A stretch of DNA of 64,000 nt, taken from contig JBBDHG010000015.1 in assembly GCA_037951165.1 (NCBI GenBank), positions 6,064,001 through 6,128,000 of the forward strand. Reading direction: 5' to 3'. The stretch is from Lophius americanus. Its lineage: Eukaryota; Chordata; Actinopteri; Lophiiformes; Lophiidae. Below are positions 38,701-53,700 of this stretch, in pieces (within the stretch, counting starts at the first letter, position 1; the number at the start of each line of letters is the position of its first letter). The position numbers and the translations under genes were made by a program. The notes under the pieces are model-generated. The model saw only the letters and a list, made by a program, of their open reading frames with translations, was not told the origin of the DNA and did no database searches.

Positions 38701-41700
38701 ACACTCCATGCAGACTGGTGTCACATTTTAGCCATCAGTCAATGAGCACTAAGGCTAAATGTACACATGCTGTCCTACATATATCCTGCATATATTATAA
38801 TATCATCCGTAACAAATAGGGATGGGTACATCCGTAACAAATAGGGATGGGTACATCCGTAACAAATAGGGATGGGTACATCCGTAACAAATAGGGATGG
38901 GTACAGAGAGCCTGAGATAGATCTTCTTTCTCTCTCACAATTACTGGTCTATAAGCCCTGTATCAGTAATTATGTTAATTAATCCTATGGTAGCTGGTAA
39001 TTACATATGGTTGATGCTAAATTGAATCATTGATTGACAGGATGGGCGATCAGCTACCTGTTACAACAGCATTCCTTTTATTTGTCAAGCCTCTGTTTTA
39101 TCAAAGCTGATTGCATAATAGTATCATGGAGAAATGTAAAGCCACCAACTGTACAACAATGGAAAGAAAGGATAAAAAGTGTTACTCTATTGAAAAGCAT
39201 ATCAGCAAGACTGGGACCAAAGGCTGATGTTTTTAAAATGAAATGGGCACCGGTTTATACGACAACTACCTAGGCTGGATAAGGACATAAGGAATAAATC
39301 CCCATAATCCTACTCAGGAGGAGATGTTAGACTGATACAGTTTATATGTAACTGAGCACTGGTTTACAGATGTAACAGTAAAGATGTATTTATTCATGTA
39401 TAGGGAGGGTAAATAACAACAGTAAGGAGATTTTACTTGAGCCTTTTCTCTGTTGCCTTGTTTCTCCTGATGTTCAAACGAGGAAATGTCGGGTTTAACA
39501 TGTGGGGTTGGGATGAACTAGGGTTTGCTTTTCAGACAGGAAACTGATGAACTGATGTGAGGCTTATATTTGTTTGTGAACCATAAGGTGTTTTCATTTT
39601 TGATTCTAAAATTGATTATACGTGGAAATAAAAGTCAAATATAAAGAAAAAAGAATCAAAAGGCATGAAACCAAAGGTTTGTTGTGTGTTAAAGAGGTAA
39701 CACTATAAATTTGAAGATTGATTTAGCGGCCTCAAATTCATCAAGCTATAGCTCAATCTCAGTCAAAATAAAAAATGAAATTAATCTGTAAGTCTGTACC
39801 ATAACTAAGAAACAACCGTTTACATATATGGGCAATACACCCTATACATTGACACTTTATATATATGTGCACTGTTAAAGTGGACAATCCACATTTCTTT
39901 TGGGCCTGTAAAGTCTTTGTATTTATTACGTCCTGTAAAGTGTTTGTATTTATAAACACTTTCCCGTTGTTGGACTAAAAAAGGTATATCTTATCTTAAT
40001 AATCAGGTTTATTCATTCATTATCTACCGCTTATCCTGTTCAGGGTCACGGGGGGCTGGAGCTTATCCCAGCCGACATCGGGCGAGAGGCAGGGTACAAC
40101 CTGGACAAGTTGCCATGTTAAATTAATCACAGCTTTAGCTGTAGATAAATGTCAAAGAGCCAAGTCTAACCGAATCGTCGATCGCTAGATGAGAAATCAT
40201 GACTCAGCAGAATGCCAGGGGTCAGTTACCAGTTTCACTACTACAGAGTACAGCCGGTTTAAGTATGCTAACCAAATAGCTAGCATAGCATACATCCCGA
40301 ATAATGCATGCTTGTTATCTTCCTCAGAGCCTTTAAGTCCATAGAGTTTATAAGTTAAAGGTTTGTTTCAACTCATAAATGTTCTAAGTGTTGGACTACA
40401 TGGTGGTCCGGATCCAAGGAGTTAAAGCTGTGTCAGTTTATCTCAGTCTGTTTCTCTTTCTCACATGATGTCACATTACTGTAATCAATTATGGCTTTGG
40501 GGAGGGCTATTATCTGATGTTTACAAAGAAATCAGGCATCACCTTGTTGGTGAGTTCTGTTTTTTTGATAAAGCGACCAAAGAATTCACAAACACAATTC
40601 ACACAATTCACACAATTCACACAATTCATCACTCACATGTTGAACTCTGTGCCCAATTTGGCTCTGGGAAGTTTGTAACATGTTTTCATGTAATCTATTC
40701 CCGTTTTTTGGATTAAATTGTGGAGAAATGCAGGAGAATAAAATCTGAATGATATCAGGAAAAGGTTATTTTCCTGTTATCATAGTTGGATTTGGATGAA
40801 AAAAAAAACTTACGGTTTCATGTTGAACAAGTCGCGTACGGCCACGTTAGCGTTGCACTCGCGGTTGCGATTGCGCTCTGTGAAGAGCTTTTCTTTTGTC
40901 CAGGTCATGTGGACACGCTCTGGCCCTGATTCAGCCTTGTCGTTAATTGCTGCATGGGAAGCTGTGTTTCTATCGTGGATGAGCTGGGCCTGAGGGAGGG
41001 AGACAGGGGGGTGAGGGTATTAGGTTCAGGAAACAGATGAGATGAGAGACAATGGACAGTATAGGGAAAGGAGGTGATAACACCGGAGAGTGAATGAGGA
41101 GAAGATAACATGCAGGGGATGACAGAGGGACATTTATGGGGGCAACAGGAAGAAGAAAATAATGAAGGTGAGGAAGGAAGCAGGAACAGTTTTAATTTCA
41201 TGGTGCAAAAAGTCCAATGAAACAAAGTTGAGTGAAATAGTGCAAGAGAATATCAAGAATAATGAAAATCTACTCCTCAATTACAACATATAAATAACAG
41301 AAGAAGAAATGGAAAGTAGGAGAATCACACAACAATAGTTTCATTGAGGAGGCTGAAGGTTCCATCAAGGGTTCTGGTTGAGGAGAAAAGAAGGGTGGTG
41401 GGGAAAGTGAACCATGCTGTGAGGGAACAGTATTATGTCATCAGCAAAGTTTTTAAGCGTTAATGGACAGGATATAAGTGTGTTGCTCTAACAAATAGGA
41501 AGCAGGTCAATAAGCCTGTGATGCTAAGATAGAGTAAGATAAGAAAACCTGATGGTTTGATTCTGATCAGATATGGTTATCTTGATGGTTCAAATTCATT
41601 AATTACACATTAATTACCAGTCCAGTTGCTTCGGATTCAACGTTCAGGGATTACCATGACCTGAATGAATGAAAATCTACACAAAACATTAATAACAAAT

Positions 41701-44700
41701 AATTTGACTTTGATCAAACATTTTTTAAAAACCAATTACACAGTTTGAAATGAATTAATTAATATTTGCCATTAAGAGCTTTTGTAGTTGTATTGAAAGG
41801 TGTATTCTAGATATTAGTAAATCAATGAAAAGAGAGGAATTATAAACCGTAAAGGTAATTTATCTTACATTCAAAATATCTCTTTCAAAGTTCATTTGCC
41901 GACTTGGCCATTAAGAAAATAACAAATAGTCTGCTTTAATAATGTAAAATGTGTAAAGTAAGTAATGTTTTAAAAGAAATATAGTGGAAAAAAAGCAGCA
42001 AGTTTTCCACCATAATTTAGACAAATTGTTATACAAAGTAGCATAAATGTTAATACTGAAAGAAAACGGAACATCAAAATTTAAGTTTTTACCTTCTTCC
42101 AGACTGACCCATTATCAGGCTTTTACCTAGTTTTTGTAAAAATGTTTTATAATCCCTGAATGCCAGATTTTGATCAAACACTGATATAAGTCAGAGCCAA
42201 AGGTTATGGTCTGTGGATATAGTTTCATTTAATGGCCATAGGTAGTATTTTTGCAATCCTATTTTCTTTTTACACATTTTGGGTACATTGGACGTATTGG
42301 ACAGTAAATGGATTGCTTGTTTTGTTTCATGATGTTGCTGTAATATAATTATGTTATATTCCTTATTAAAAAAGAAAGAAATCAGGCGAAGATAGTACGA
42401 TTGTTTTTTTTTTGTGTTCTATCACGGATTACTCACCTCATAGTAACAGATACAATGTTACCGACACTGAAAATAAAATATTGGATTTCTCAGCTGTCCA
42501 CAGACAGCAAGGTTATGCAAATACTCCAGATAGTTGTGGAGATACAGTATTTTAAGTTCATTTTGGGCATGTCATTCAGAAAAGGCTTATTTTGTTACCA
42601 TTGAGCAGAACAGGGTAAGTACTTGAGTAATCCATACTGGTTATTTTACATGAATTTTACTGCAAGTGCAGATTGGTTCCAAATATTGGTCATCAGTAGT
42701 TGTTATCAGAACATAATTACATGGGAGTCAATGTTTCTTTTAAAATATCTGTAATTGGCGTTCGTGTGAGAAAATATCATGCAGGTTAGATTGTGACGGA
42801 GGTGTGGAACATGCTCCTCTGTTAATGATAAAGCCTAAACAATGATTAGAGGTGTGAAAGTGGGGAGGGCGGAAGATGGACACGGAGATCACGGGACGGT
42901 GACATTGGTTAAGCTAGCTTGAAGAAAGAGAGCACAGTATTGTCAGGTCAGAACAGGAAGTACAAACAGCCTCTGAGTGAACAATTACCTGTATATGAGT
43001 CTGGACAGGAGATCAGTTTAGAAATGTTGGACGGAGGGAATGTTTGTTTCTACTGTTAGCAATGTTAAGATTAATATTCAGCTCAGAAAGCATAAATCCA
43101 TCTGTTCCTGCAATACAAATTAAAATGCTGATATCTTACAGAGTTGTTTTGGTGTCAGGATATCAGAGAGTGTGAAATCATTCTGACACAGTGTTCAGAG
43201 ACAATACTGTCCACTATTTCCAGTTGGGAGGTAGGGTGAGGAATCATGATGTGAATGTGAAAGGAGGAAACTGGCTGGTATTCACAAAGCAGCTCTCGAG
43301 GACAGCGACACACAGTAAGCAGAAACACTCCTGGGCCAGTTTAGTTAAACTGGGAGATGAAGATGGAAGTTATCTGCAATCACGGACCAGCAACTCTATT
43401 CTTTGCCATGACTCTTTACTAATAGAGCTAGAGACTGAAGTGAGTATGACTACGGTATAGACTAACTTGTTGTTGACAGTGGGAAAATCACTGTCCATGG
43501 ACTGAACTTAAGAGTCGCAGATAATATGAACATTTGAATTTTTCTCAGGATCATTGACTGATTTCTTTCTCACTTCATTAATTTCACTCAAGTCTGTCTC
43601 TCTGTCTCTCTATCTATACTTCTGTCTATCTTCCTTCCTTAATGTCTGTTTGCCTGTCTTCCTTGATGCCTGTCTGTCTGTCTATGTTGAATAGCCCACA
43701 TTGATAAAGGAAGAACACACAGTGGATTAAATCTCCGGGCAAAGACCAAACGTACAGGCTCTAAAGTAGCTCTTTTCTTGTGCAGCTTAAATTTTAATCA
43801 GAAATGAGAAAAAAATCATTCTGAAAGCCCAGATATGAGGCCTTGCTGATCAAATGAGATTCCTCTACTGTATCCAAAGATCCAGCTTTGTGAAGACGGG
43901 CATGAGATTCTAACAGTGAGGGAGAGTGTGGGGGGAGGGTTGACGAAACCGGCTACCTCATCCTCCTTAGTGTCCTCCATCAGTGAGGACTGTCGGCTGA
44001 TGCTCTTGCTCGGGGCAGAACCCTGGTTCTTCCTCCGGATCGAGCTACGTGATTCATCAGTGATACTCTGAATCTGAGCGATGGGGTGTTGGCCAGAGAA
44101 GATGGCGATGGCAGATGAACAAGAGAGGGGCCAGTTGTCATAGAAACTCAGTGAAGTAATATTCTGTTAAACCGGCAGTCCGGACAAACAGACCTATAAG
44201 ACTTAATTTGAGCTGGCCGTGTTAGTATCTAATCTATAAAAACAGCGTCCAGTGCTAAACAGGATAGAGAAACAGTGAGTAGATACTTGTATTTTTTTTT
44301 TTTACCTCTCGCTCCCTCTCAGTCCGAGAAAGCTGCATCTGTTTCAGCATCTGAGACCTCTGCTCCATCACTAATGTCTTCTCGTAAGTGAAGGCTGAGA
44401 TGTCGTTATCATGCTGCGCAGAGGAGGACAGAAATTTAGGAATCACTGCCATCACATTACACCGTGTAACTAAGTACTATTCTACTAAACCCTCACCATC
44501 TCAACCACCTCAACCTCCGCGTTCAATCTCAGGTGGTAAAGGAACATCTGGAGATCCTTCTTCATCTGAATGCTGTTGTCATCCATCTGGGCCACAGTAA
44601 AGATTCGCATCTTACACTTCCTCCACACCTTGAGGGGATAATGAGAGAAGTTTATATGAAGGGAGGGCAAGTGGGAAAAAGAGCCCGACTGTCAGGAATG

Positions 44701-47700
44701 ATTGAAATGACTGAGGAGGGAGGAGAACGTATGTAGTCTAAAAGCATCTGTTTGTCAATCTCAGACTCAAATACGACTCTGTCGTCCAACCTGACCAGAG
44801 ATCTGAAGAAGCTGCAAAGAACCAAACAGATTTCAGTACAGCAGCAACTCTCTCACCACACTTCCGTAGTTTGGGAACCAAATTCTCCCAGTGGTACTGC
44901 CGATGCATGCTTGCTTCTCAAAATACTTATGTTGCAGCATTTGGAATAGCTTTTGGATCGAAGGTTACTCTTTGAATTTAAATTTGGAGATCCCTTATAA
45001 ATCACAGGGCACAGGACTTTTCACCTTTTTATTTGGAAATAATGACATGGTAAATGTTGACCACAGAAGTTGTTCCACATAAGCTATCGCAACTACACGC
45101 TCCAAAATCTAAGATTCAATGGCATCTGTTATTTTTTAAATCTTGTGAAACTCAATGTTTATTGGGTGGAATGTAAATGATCATGTTAGCAACAGTTGAA
45201 CAGTAGAATAACTGGGCTGCTTTCAGTCTCTCTCTTTCCTTTTTTTTTTTTTTTAGTAATTGTTGGTGTCCATTTGGGTGCTGACATTTTTTCTGCACTG
45301 TTAATGATTGGCTCCTTTTTGTTCTGGTTCATCATCATGAAGCCAGAAAGTGTCCAAACGGCGGGCATTGCATAGTTGAGACATAGTTTTTACTCAGTGT
45401 TTGTGCTTGCATCATCCATGCCACTATGCATGTGTCAGCTAACATAAGTTGGCGAGAGCGGACTCAAACAACTGAATTAATCAGCATGAGTAAGATTACA
45501 TTGGTGAGAGGTTCTAAATGTTGATTTTTGAATAATTGCACAGCCCTATCACAGACGGACAAACTATAGGTTTGGTTTACATGAACAGCCTAATTACGAT
45601 TAGATTCGGAAAAGACGTCGGTAAGAAAATGCTGCATGTAAACACCCCTTTCTGAACGGAAAGAAACTTTCAGAATTAGATTTCCCTCCCTTGCAAGGAG
45701 GTAGTTTAAATCCTTTCGGAAAACTTCTCCAGTTGCTACATGTAAACACTGTATCGGAAATCTTTCTGTTTGAGTTATATCTGCGTATGCCCAGTGTCGT
45801 GATGTAATGCTCCGCTAGGTTTTTTTCAGCGCCACATTTTAAATACGGCGACTTCAAAACAGTACCGGTCTGCATTGGAGAGTGATTTATTCATTGCTAT
45901 TTTGAAATATTTGAACATTCTTCGACGGTTAGATGGGCGAAAAGTCACTTCCGCGCATGCGCTTTGTCATATTCTTCTTCTGTACGCTTGTTGGCGGTTG
46001 GCACCGAACTCAACGAAGCATTATCGCCACCTTATGAACGGGAGTGTGGATCTTCTGTGCATGTGTGAAAGCGTTTCCGATTAGGTGAGTTGATGCATGT
46101 AAACATGGAGAAAAAAGGAGAAAAGTGGCCCATGTAAACCCGCCTTACGACAAACACACCAACCTTGTGCTGTCGCAGCAGGAAAGGCAGCAGCATCAGC
46201 AGGCCTCCATCATGAACCACCCACCACACATCAATGGTGCCCTCCCCGAGGCGGTCCTGATTGGTTGGGAAATTGTCAATATTCTTAGCCACAAGTAAGG
46301 CCTGATGGGCTGACGTTGTCTCCCGCACCGTCTCTGTATGGACAAAGGACAACTGATCATTACATATAATACTTTTTCTTTTACTTCCTAGTCATCTCAA
46401 AGTGCAAATTTGCATGTTTTTCACATTTAATTATGTTACTGCCTTATGTTAAAATTGTTGGAAAACATTTTTTTCCTCATCAATCTGCAGTCCATACCCC
46501 ATACCAGATCAAAACCGAATGTTTTGCAAATCTATTAAAAGGAATATCACACTGACATAAGTATTCCGACGCTTTACTCAGTAATTATACGATCTTTGTA
46601 CTTTATTCTGTACATCTTTCCTTGAAGCCATAGCAGTCCATGACCCTTAGAATTGAGGTCAATCTTGGTCTCATCATACCATAAAATCTTTTATTCCACA
46701 GTCGTGAAATAAAAGATTTGAGTCCTTAAGGTGCTTTTCGACAAACTCCTGGAAGACTTTACTGTGTTTTCACTGAGAAGAGGCTTTTTCTGGCCACTCT
46801 GCCAGAAAAAAACAGATCAGTGGAATTTTGCTTTGATGCTTGACCTTACGCAAGCTTCTCCCATCTCTACACAGGATCTCTGAAGCTCAGCCAGAGTGAC
46901 CATCGGATTCTTGGTTACCCGGGCCTCCTCTCCTGATTACTCGATGTGACTGGGTGGAGTCCTGGTTGCTTCAAACTTTATCCATTTAAGAGTCATGGAG
47001 ATCACTGAGCTCTTGGTAACCCTTAGTGCAGTAGCAGTTTTGTTGCCCTCCTCAGATCTGTGCCTTCACACTATCCTGTGTCTGAGTTCTGCAGGCTGTT
47101 CCTTCCATCTCATGCCTTGCTTTTTGCTCTGATATGCATTTTCAGCTGTGTGACCTTAAATAGACCGGGGTTTGCCTCCAAATTATGTCCAATCATTTTA
47201 ATTTACCATCAATGGACTCCATCCAAGGTGTAGAAACATCTCAAAGACTATCAAGAGAAATGGAAGTCACAGCAAAGTATCTAAATACTTGTCAATGTGA
47301 TATGCAAAAAAATCTATTTTTGATTTTCTAATTATGGAATATGGAGTGTAGATTTATGAGGGTGAAATATAATTTCAAACATTTTCACATAAGCCTGCAA
47401 CATGATTAATGTGGAAAAAGTGAAGGAGTCTCTCTGAATACATTGTAAGTTGATTTTACTTCTCTTGCGGTTTACCTATGAAGTTCTTCCATAACTGTGG
47501 ATCATTGGATTGCCTCCAGGCCTCGGGCCAGGCCATCAGGACTGTGTTGTGCTTCATGCCTCCAAGCCCCGCAGACTGGATGAGGTGGGAAAAGCCATCA
47601 CGAAGGTTTGAAGACACCACAACGTGGCAAAAACCTTTTGTTCGCTCCAATGACATGGAGGCCTTGATATTCTGGACAAAGAATGACAAAACAAGAGGTA

Positions 47701-50700
47701 CAGCACTGCCTACTGAGGAGACAATTCTTGGCTTCAAGGTTCCCATGATTGCAATGAGAACTGTGTTTGGAAGAGTCACTTAGAATATTAGGTTGAAAAA
47801 AAAAAGAAAAAATCCAATGAGTTGCTTGATTGGCCAGTAGGTGGCAGACTTCATGTGGAGTTCAGCTTTGTCCTAACAGGAAAATATGTCTGACATAAAA
47901 GATACTGACTGTATTGCTCAATGATGAAGAAGGCAGACAATGTATGAGGCAGACTACAACCAATTTGGCATCTTATCTGCGGATTTTATGAAGAAGACTT
48001 GGACGTGGTTGGGCATCAATATTATGAATACATTTTGCATTGAGCATTTGTATGCATTTTCTACCTGCTCAGCCTCCTTGGCCTCTACCTCCTTGGTCAG
48101 ATATGTTCCCTCTAAGACATTTCCCACTATAGTTAAGCCTTTGCCTGCTTTCAGCTGTGTGGTGAGGGACAGCAGACGGGGGTGTTTGACTCCTTGATCG
48201 GAGTCCAGGTTCAGGAGCACCAACAGCTGAGGCCTGGAGACATGAAGAGGAAAATAGGAGTCCGATTGTGTTGAATTTTTAGCAGTCGTGAGAGAGGTCT
48301 CAAGGTCAAGAATAACAAAATGAGAATAATAACTGAGGGCATGCTTATACAAATCAAAAAAAAACTTTGCAGTCACACATTTCCATGAACAAATTAATAT
48401 GTGTACTGTTTTACGGGAGGCATCCTTGTGAGGAGAAATTTTTATGGAGATGGTCATGGCAACATCATTAGTATTTGTATTATCGGTTAACATTCAACTT
48501 AAAGTGAAGTTGAATGAATGAATATGGAGACCTACAGCCATCTGTAACATCAATCCCCTAAGAACAGTATCAACATGTGCATTAGATGAATCAAGTCCAT
48601 TCCTCTGCTTCATGGGTGGCAGGTGGTAGTACGTCAACTCTGACCACATCATGACATACGATATTCAGTACCTCCAGTTTTTAGTGTGTGGAGGAGCCTC
48701 CTCAAGACGAATAAGGGCGTAGCGAGCTGCATTAAGAGACAGTCCCCGGATGCCGTCTCCCCACTCCTTCTCTGCCCTAAAGCCAAGGAAAGATGAGATG
48801 AGATGTAGTTTATATAAAGAAAATATGCCCTTGATATGATCTTAGAGCTCTATACAATTTCACACAACAAAATAGGATAAAATGTTCCACTTAAATATGC
48901 TGCAAAACAATTATGTTCATTCCAGGCATCAAATAAATGAACAAATACATACATTCACACAGACAAACAACAAACTCAACAAGACCTCTGGAGATGATTT
49001 ATCCATCCCACATTTGTACAATTGTCATATTCCTCATTACTTTGGTGAGTCTAGAGTACAGTTTGAAACTAATTTTAACATCTATCTGTATATTTCAGTG
49101 GCAATACATGTAGTCATTGAATAAAATGAAACCATGTTCTGATTGAATGAATGTGGGTTTTTATATAAGTACTTAGTACATATTCACTTCTACAACTTTT
49201 ACTGATTTTTCTTTTAGTGATATCATCTTTTTATTCGCTTAATATGTTCATTCTTTTTTATAGCTTTTAGTTGCTCTCATTGTTTTATTTCTATGTTTTA
49301 CCACTTCCAGTCCAATCCCCGCCTCCACATCCCACAAAGCTCTCCGTAGCCAGATCCAATCCTACCTCACAGACGTTCTCTACCCACACACTACTTCCTG
49401 CTGCTTCCACTCCTCTGATGCCAACCTCTTCTCTACATCACTCAGGACCAAGCAGTGATGTAGCGTGAATTACAAATAATGCGCCCCCTACCCTGTGGAC
49501 CATTAGCAGTCCCTGAGTAGTCCCTTCCGCCAGTCCAGTATAAAATGTATATTACATACTTGAAACAGAAGAACAAAGAATAAGGAATGACTATCGCGCG
49601 AGCAAAACAATTAGCACGGAGTAGAAATGAAAACTAAACTGTCGTCGATGTACCAGAAAAACACCTATCAGCATGACACATATCACGGAGATGAGGCAGG
49701 TAGGGCTGGAGAAACAAGGCTGACTAGGAACCTAATGCTACTTGGTGAAATTATGGATTTTTTAGTTATGATTTTTATGCCAAGTTATGGAACATTGAAG
49801 TACCGATATCTATCTTTTAATAGGCATTATGAAATTCAACCAAGTCACTGAAAGGTTACAATCCAGTGTCCTAGTGACGTTCCCAAGCCCGGATAAATGG
49901 AGAGGGTTGGGTCAGGAACGACATCCGGCGTTAAACCTGTGCCAAATGATTATGCGGAACACAAAACTGATTCTAATCCGTATCGGTCGGTACTCAGGTT
50001 AACAAAAACCATTAGCCAGCAGTGTACCGGCCTGTGGATGGAAACAGAAGATCCTCTGTGGCGTTACGTAATTCAACTAGAAGAATTACATGAAGACAGT
50101 ATCGCTGTAATTAGAAGTTTTTCAGTGCATTTCATTAACAAATCTCATGTATGAAAACGTCTGCCTTTTAGTCAGCCAGACCCACAACTCCGGGATACTC
50201 CAGTCCAATGACAAAAAGGGGAGCATTATGAAGTTGTGACTAGATAATTTGATTGATGTGGGTGGGAACTGTGAGAAACATAAGTGACTCTCTGACTGGT
50301 GGTGACGTGATGTGATTCTGGCTGGCTACACTATGTAGAATTTTCGAAAATTGGGAGATTCTATGTGTGTTATGGAGGGCGTGATAATTATTTATTCATT
50401 ATCACTTTTTCTTTTTTTTTATTGAAATTCGTGTGATTTATTATTTGTTGTTGTCTAAGCTGTTTTTATTTATATTTTTCAATGTGTAAGTGACATTGAA
50501 TAAACACATTTCCTGTTTCCTTTCCCTGTAAAGAGTCTTTGAGTATTCTGAAAATCGCATCCCATTTAAAAAATGCAATAATATTCTACTTTAGCTTTAG
50601 GATGTGAGATAATCTTTTTATTACTTTGTATTGCTGCACTGTCTTCTTTATCCTTTTGTATATATTGGCTTATACTTTTTACTTTTTTTCATCTCTATCT

Positions 50701-53700
50701 TTGTGTTTTATATCATCCACTTTACATTTCATGTCTATTTTTCCTCTTGTTTTCAAATATAATCTAGCTCTATCTTACACTTCTTTGGCTGTATGGTTTT
50801 CTGGTTTATCTCATCTTGTTGCCCTCTGGGATTCCTGCTCCTGTTCTTTCAGTTGTTTTTAAAGCTGCTATATAAATAATGTTAATTACACAATATGTTG
50901 TATGTATGTTTTGACCTTCATTTATATTCGCCCCATTTGTCGAATATGTAATGCAGACCATTGAGGCACACTCTTTGAGACATTCTTACCCTCTGTATTC
51001 AATGTACTTGTAGATGCAGCTAGCGATAGCCATGGCCACTATAGCATAATACCAGGAGGAGATGAACATGAGAGCAAGAGACAAGCTCATACCGAGGAAG
51101 GAGAGTGCCCTGTAGGAGAAAGAACACACTTAAACATTCTCCACAAATCTATACAGTGGACAAATATTTCAGGTCCGCATGGAAGCATCTGGATTAATCT
51201 AAATCTGTTCAGGATGGATGGCTGAGAGGCTTAGGGCTAATGTAGAATCATAAAATCCAGAGTTAACAATAGTGTTGTTCTATGTTGTCCTCAGCCATTG
51301 TGGTGAGTGTAATCTTAGTAGAGGCCATGAACTTGAATGAGAATGTACAGAGAATGTACGGCATAGAGAAGCTCAATCAGGCGTCACACACCAGTGGTAG
51401 TATTTGAAGCGTGGTCTCCAGTTAGGCGTCCGCAGGAGGGTCTGAACCGCACAGGCAAGGTTGACAAAGAGGTAGCACATGAGGAAAAACCTGTGGGAGG
51501 AAGTGTAAATATCATAAACATCTAATACTCTGCTTTATGGTTTTCTGTAGGGGGATTTAAAAAGCAAAATCTTTGAGGAACACTATCTGTAAAACACGAT
51601 GAGAACAAAGATGCTGACATTGAGAGAATAGGAGCCACGGCATCCAGCGAGGCGATGAGGATGCCGATCTCGCATATCCCAGCAGTCATCAGCAATGCCC
51701 AGGTAGGTTCCCCGTTAGCTTTTCCATGACCAAACACCTATAATAAAAAAAAAACAGAGATGAATATTGAAAAATAAAAAAAAACAGAGCGATAGAGACA
51801 GCTTTGGCGGTTTATTGTGTCAAACCTGTAGGAAAGGTACGATGCTGTCTCTTGCGATAGCCTGCAGTAGACGAGGGGCCCCAGTCAAACTCTGCAGCCC
51901 CGCACCACAGCAGGAAAAGAAAGAGCCAATCACTATAACCCAGGGCGAGGGCCATGACAGTGTACCTATGACAAGGTTTCCTTTCACTGAGTCACCAAAC
52001 CTGTAAATCAAAACAATCTCAATAACATAAACCAAACCCCATTTATTTATTTTTCCATGAAACGTGTAAAAATGTGACACCATTTTACGACCATGGTTCA
52101 ATTAATGTTGAGATACTCAAATTAAATGAGAAAATTTCATTAATCATTTGATATTCAATTCAAATGAAAACACTGAATAAAATACAGTTCACTTTCTTCA
52201 TTTCTTTCTGAGTTTTATGCAGCAACATGTCTCTAAAACCTTGGAAACGCTAGCAGGAGATTGGACTAACGAGATGCTTCTATTCAGGAGCAGCTTATTC
52301 AAGCGAGACCATGAAGCGACATTGTGCTGCCTTACAACAGAGTTGCCTGAGTGAAAGAATTTGGGGAGATTGGCCTGTCGCAGTCCAGTCCTGTCCATCA
52401 TTGAAAATGTGTGAAGTATTATGAAGCAAAGAGAAAGTAGACTTTGGACGGTTAAGAATTTTTAGAAATCATAATTGTACTAAATTCTGTTAGATATTGT
52501 TAAGAACTATTTTTAAATAATTGTGTTTTGTCTTTGTAGGTATTTTTGACAAGGTCCAAAATATTTTGGAATTTGGGTTTTAAAATACTAGTTTCAAATA
52601 TTCTCTGCTTGTTTAATATCAACAAACATAAAAGTGAAGTATTTAGTATGTTACGTACCATTAATGGTTCAAGGTCTTCTCTATTTTATTCCTCAGTGCT
52701 ATAGACCAGTTATATTTTCCCAACTAAACAAACACTCTGCCACATGATTACGTGTGCACACACAGTCCTGCTGCCATATGTCCTCACTATCTCAAACACT
52801 CCCATGCAAAAATGTAATCCCAATTTCCTCTTGCTTTGCAAAGGTCAACAGATGTTGTAAGAAATTTTTCAGTTCTCTTTAAAAAAATAACAGTCTATAT
52901 TTGTTCCCTGTTTTCCAATATTGATATCAATATTATTGAACAGGCTCTGGGCTGAAAAACACAGCAGTTTCACTGTCGTCCAACATCCGTAATTCTCTTT
53001 CACACAAAACGTCCACTTAATTCTAATTGCAGAAATTTGCTAATATGCACATTAACCTACCAGGGTGCAATGCAGGTTAATTTGAATACTTTTACATGAC
53101 CATGCATTTTTCTGTAACGTGTTAATTTCCCGAGTGTGGATAAATAAAGTTTCATTCAATCTATATTCAAAATGGTTTTATAAACACATACAGTATGTGA
53201 GTCCTGTATTTTACAGGACCCGGTCTGTGTTGAAGTCTTACTTGTCTCGAAGCAGAACTCCTTCGATGCAGGCACCGAACAACACAACACAGGTGACATC
53301 TGGAAAGCACTGTTCAGGAGAGTGAACTTAATCTGTTGTCATCCTTTCAATGTTGCTGTTGTTGTACATAACCTGAGGCTGTTAGGTACATACATTCAGA
53401 CACACAAGCACTTAAGGAGTAAATATATTGCAATTAACAACTTACTTTATACGTAGTAGTATGAGTACTTGACAGTTTTTTGGCTCCATAAAAAGAACTT
53501 AACTCATTGTCAGTAATCAGGAAAGTCACTGTCATCATTCAGGACCACACCCACCCTTTTCACCCTTCTTTTCAGTTGCTGCCAATAGGTTACTGCTACA
53601 AAGACTCAATTGCTCGCACCTCCACCTCAGTCTGCCTTCACAATGTGGTTGTCCCTTAGTTTTATTTATTGTTTTATGGTTACTTTGTTGGATATGGCCT

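Larger units (their letters stand above)
36157..40813. other. slc12a7 intron of 4.7 kb in the C-tail coding region
   Basis: Lies between the exons encoding FNMKP and NQSNVRR. It contains satellites at 37890, 38804 and 40588, an L1-like ORF2 relic and a short fish repeat at 40008. No extra coding exon was seen. Confidence 0.8.

Noticed and set aside
47478..47783. 101-codon plus-strand frame
   Set aside because: Antisense shadow of KCC exon 47476-47671.
47954..48493. 179-codon minus-strand frame, the longest in the window
   Set aside because: It contains the true KCC exon 48065-48233 but its ends are intron read-through; the exon boundaries are fixed by GT-AG and homology.
49271..49468. Proline/serine-rich frame in a KCC intron
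   Set aside because: Resembles transposon- or repeat-derived sequence; no splice sites in frame with slc12a7.
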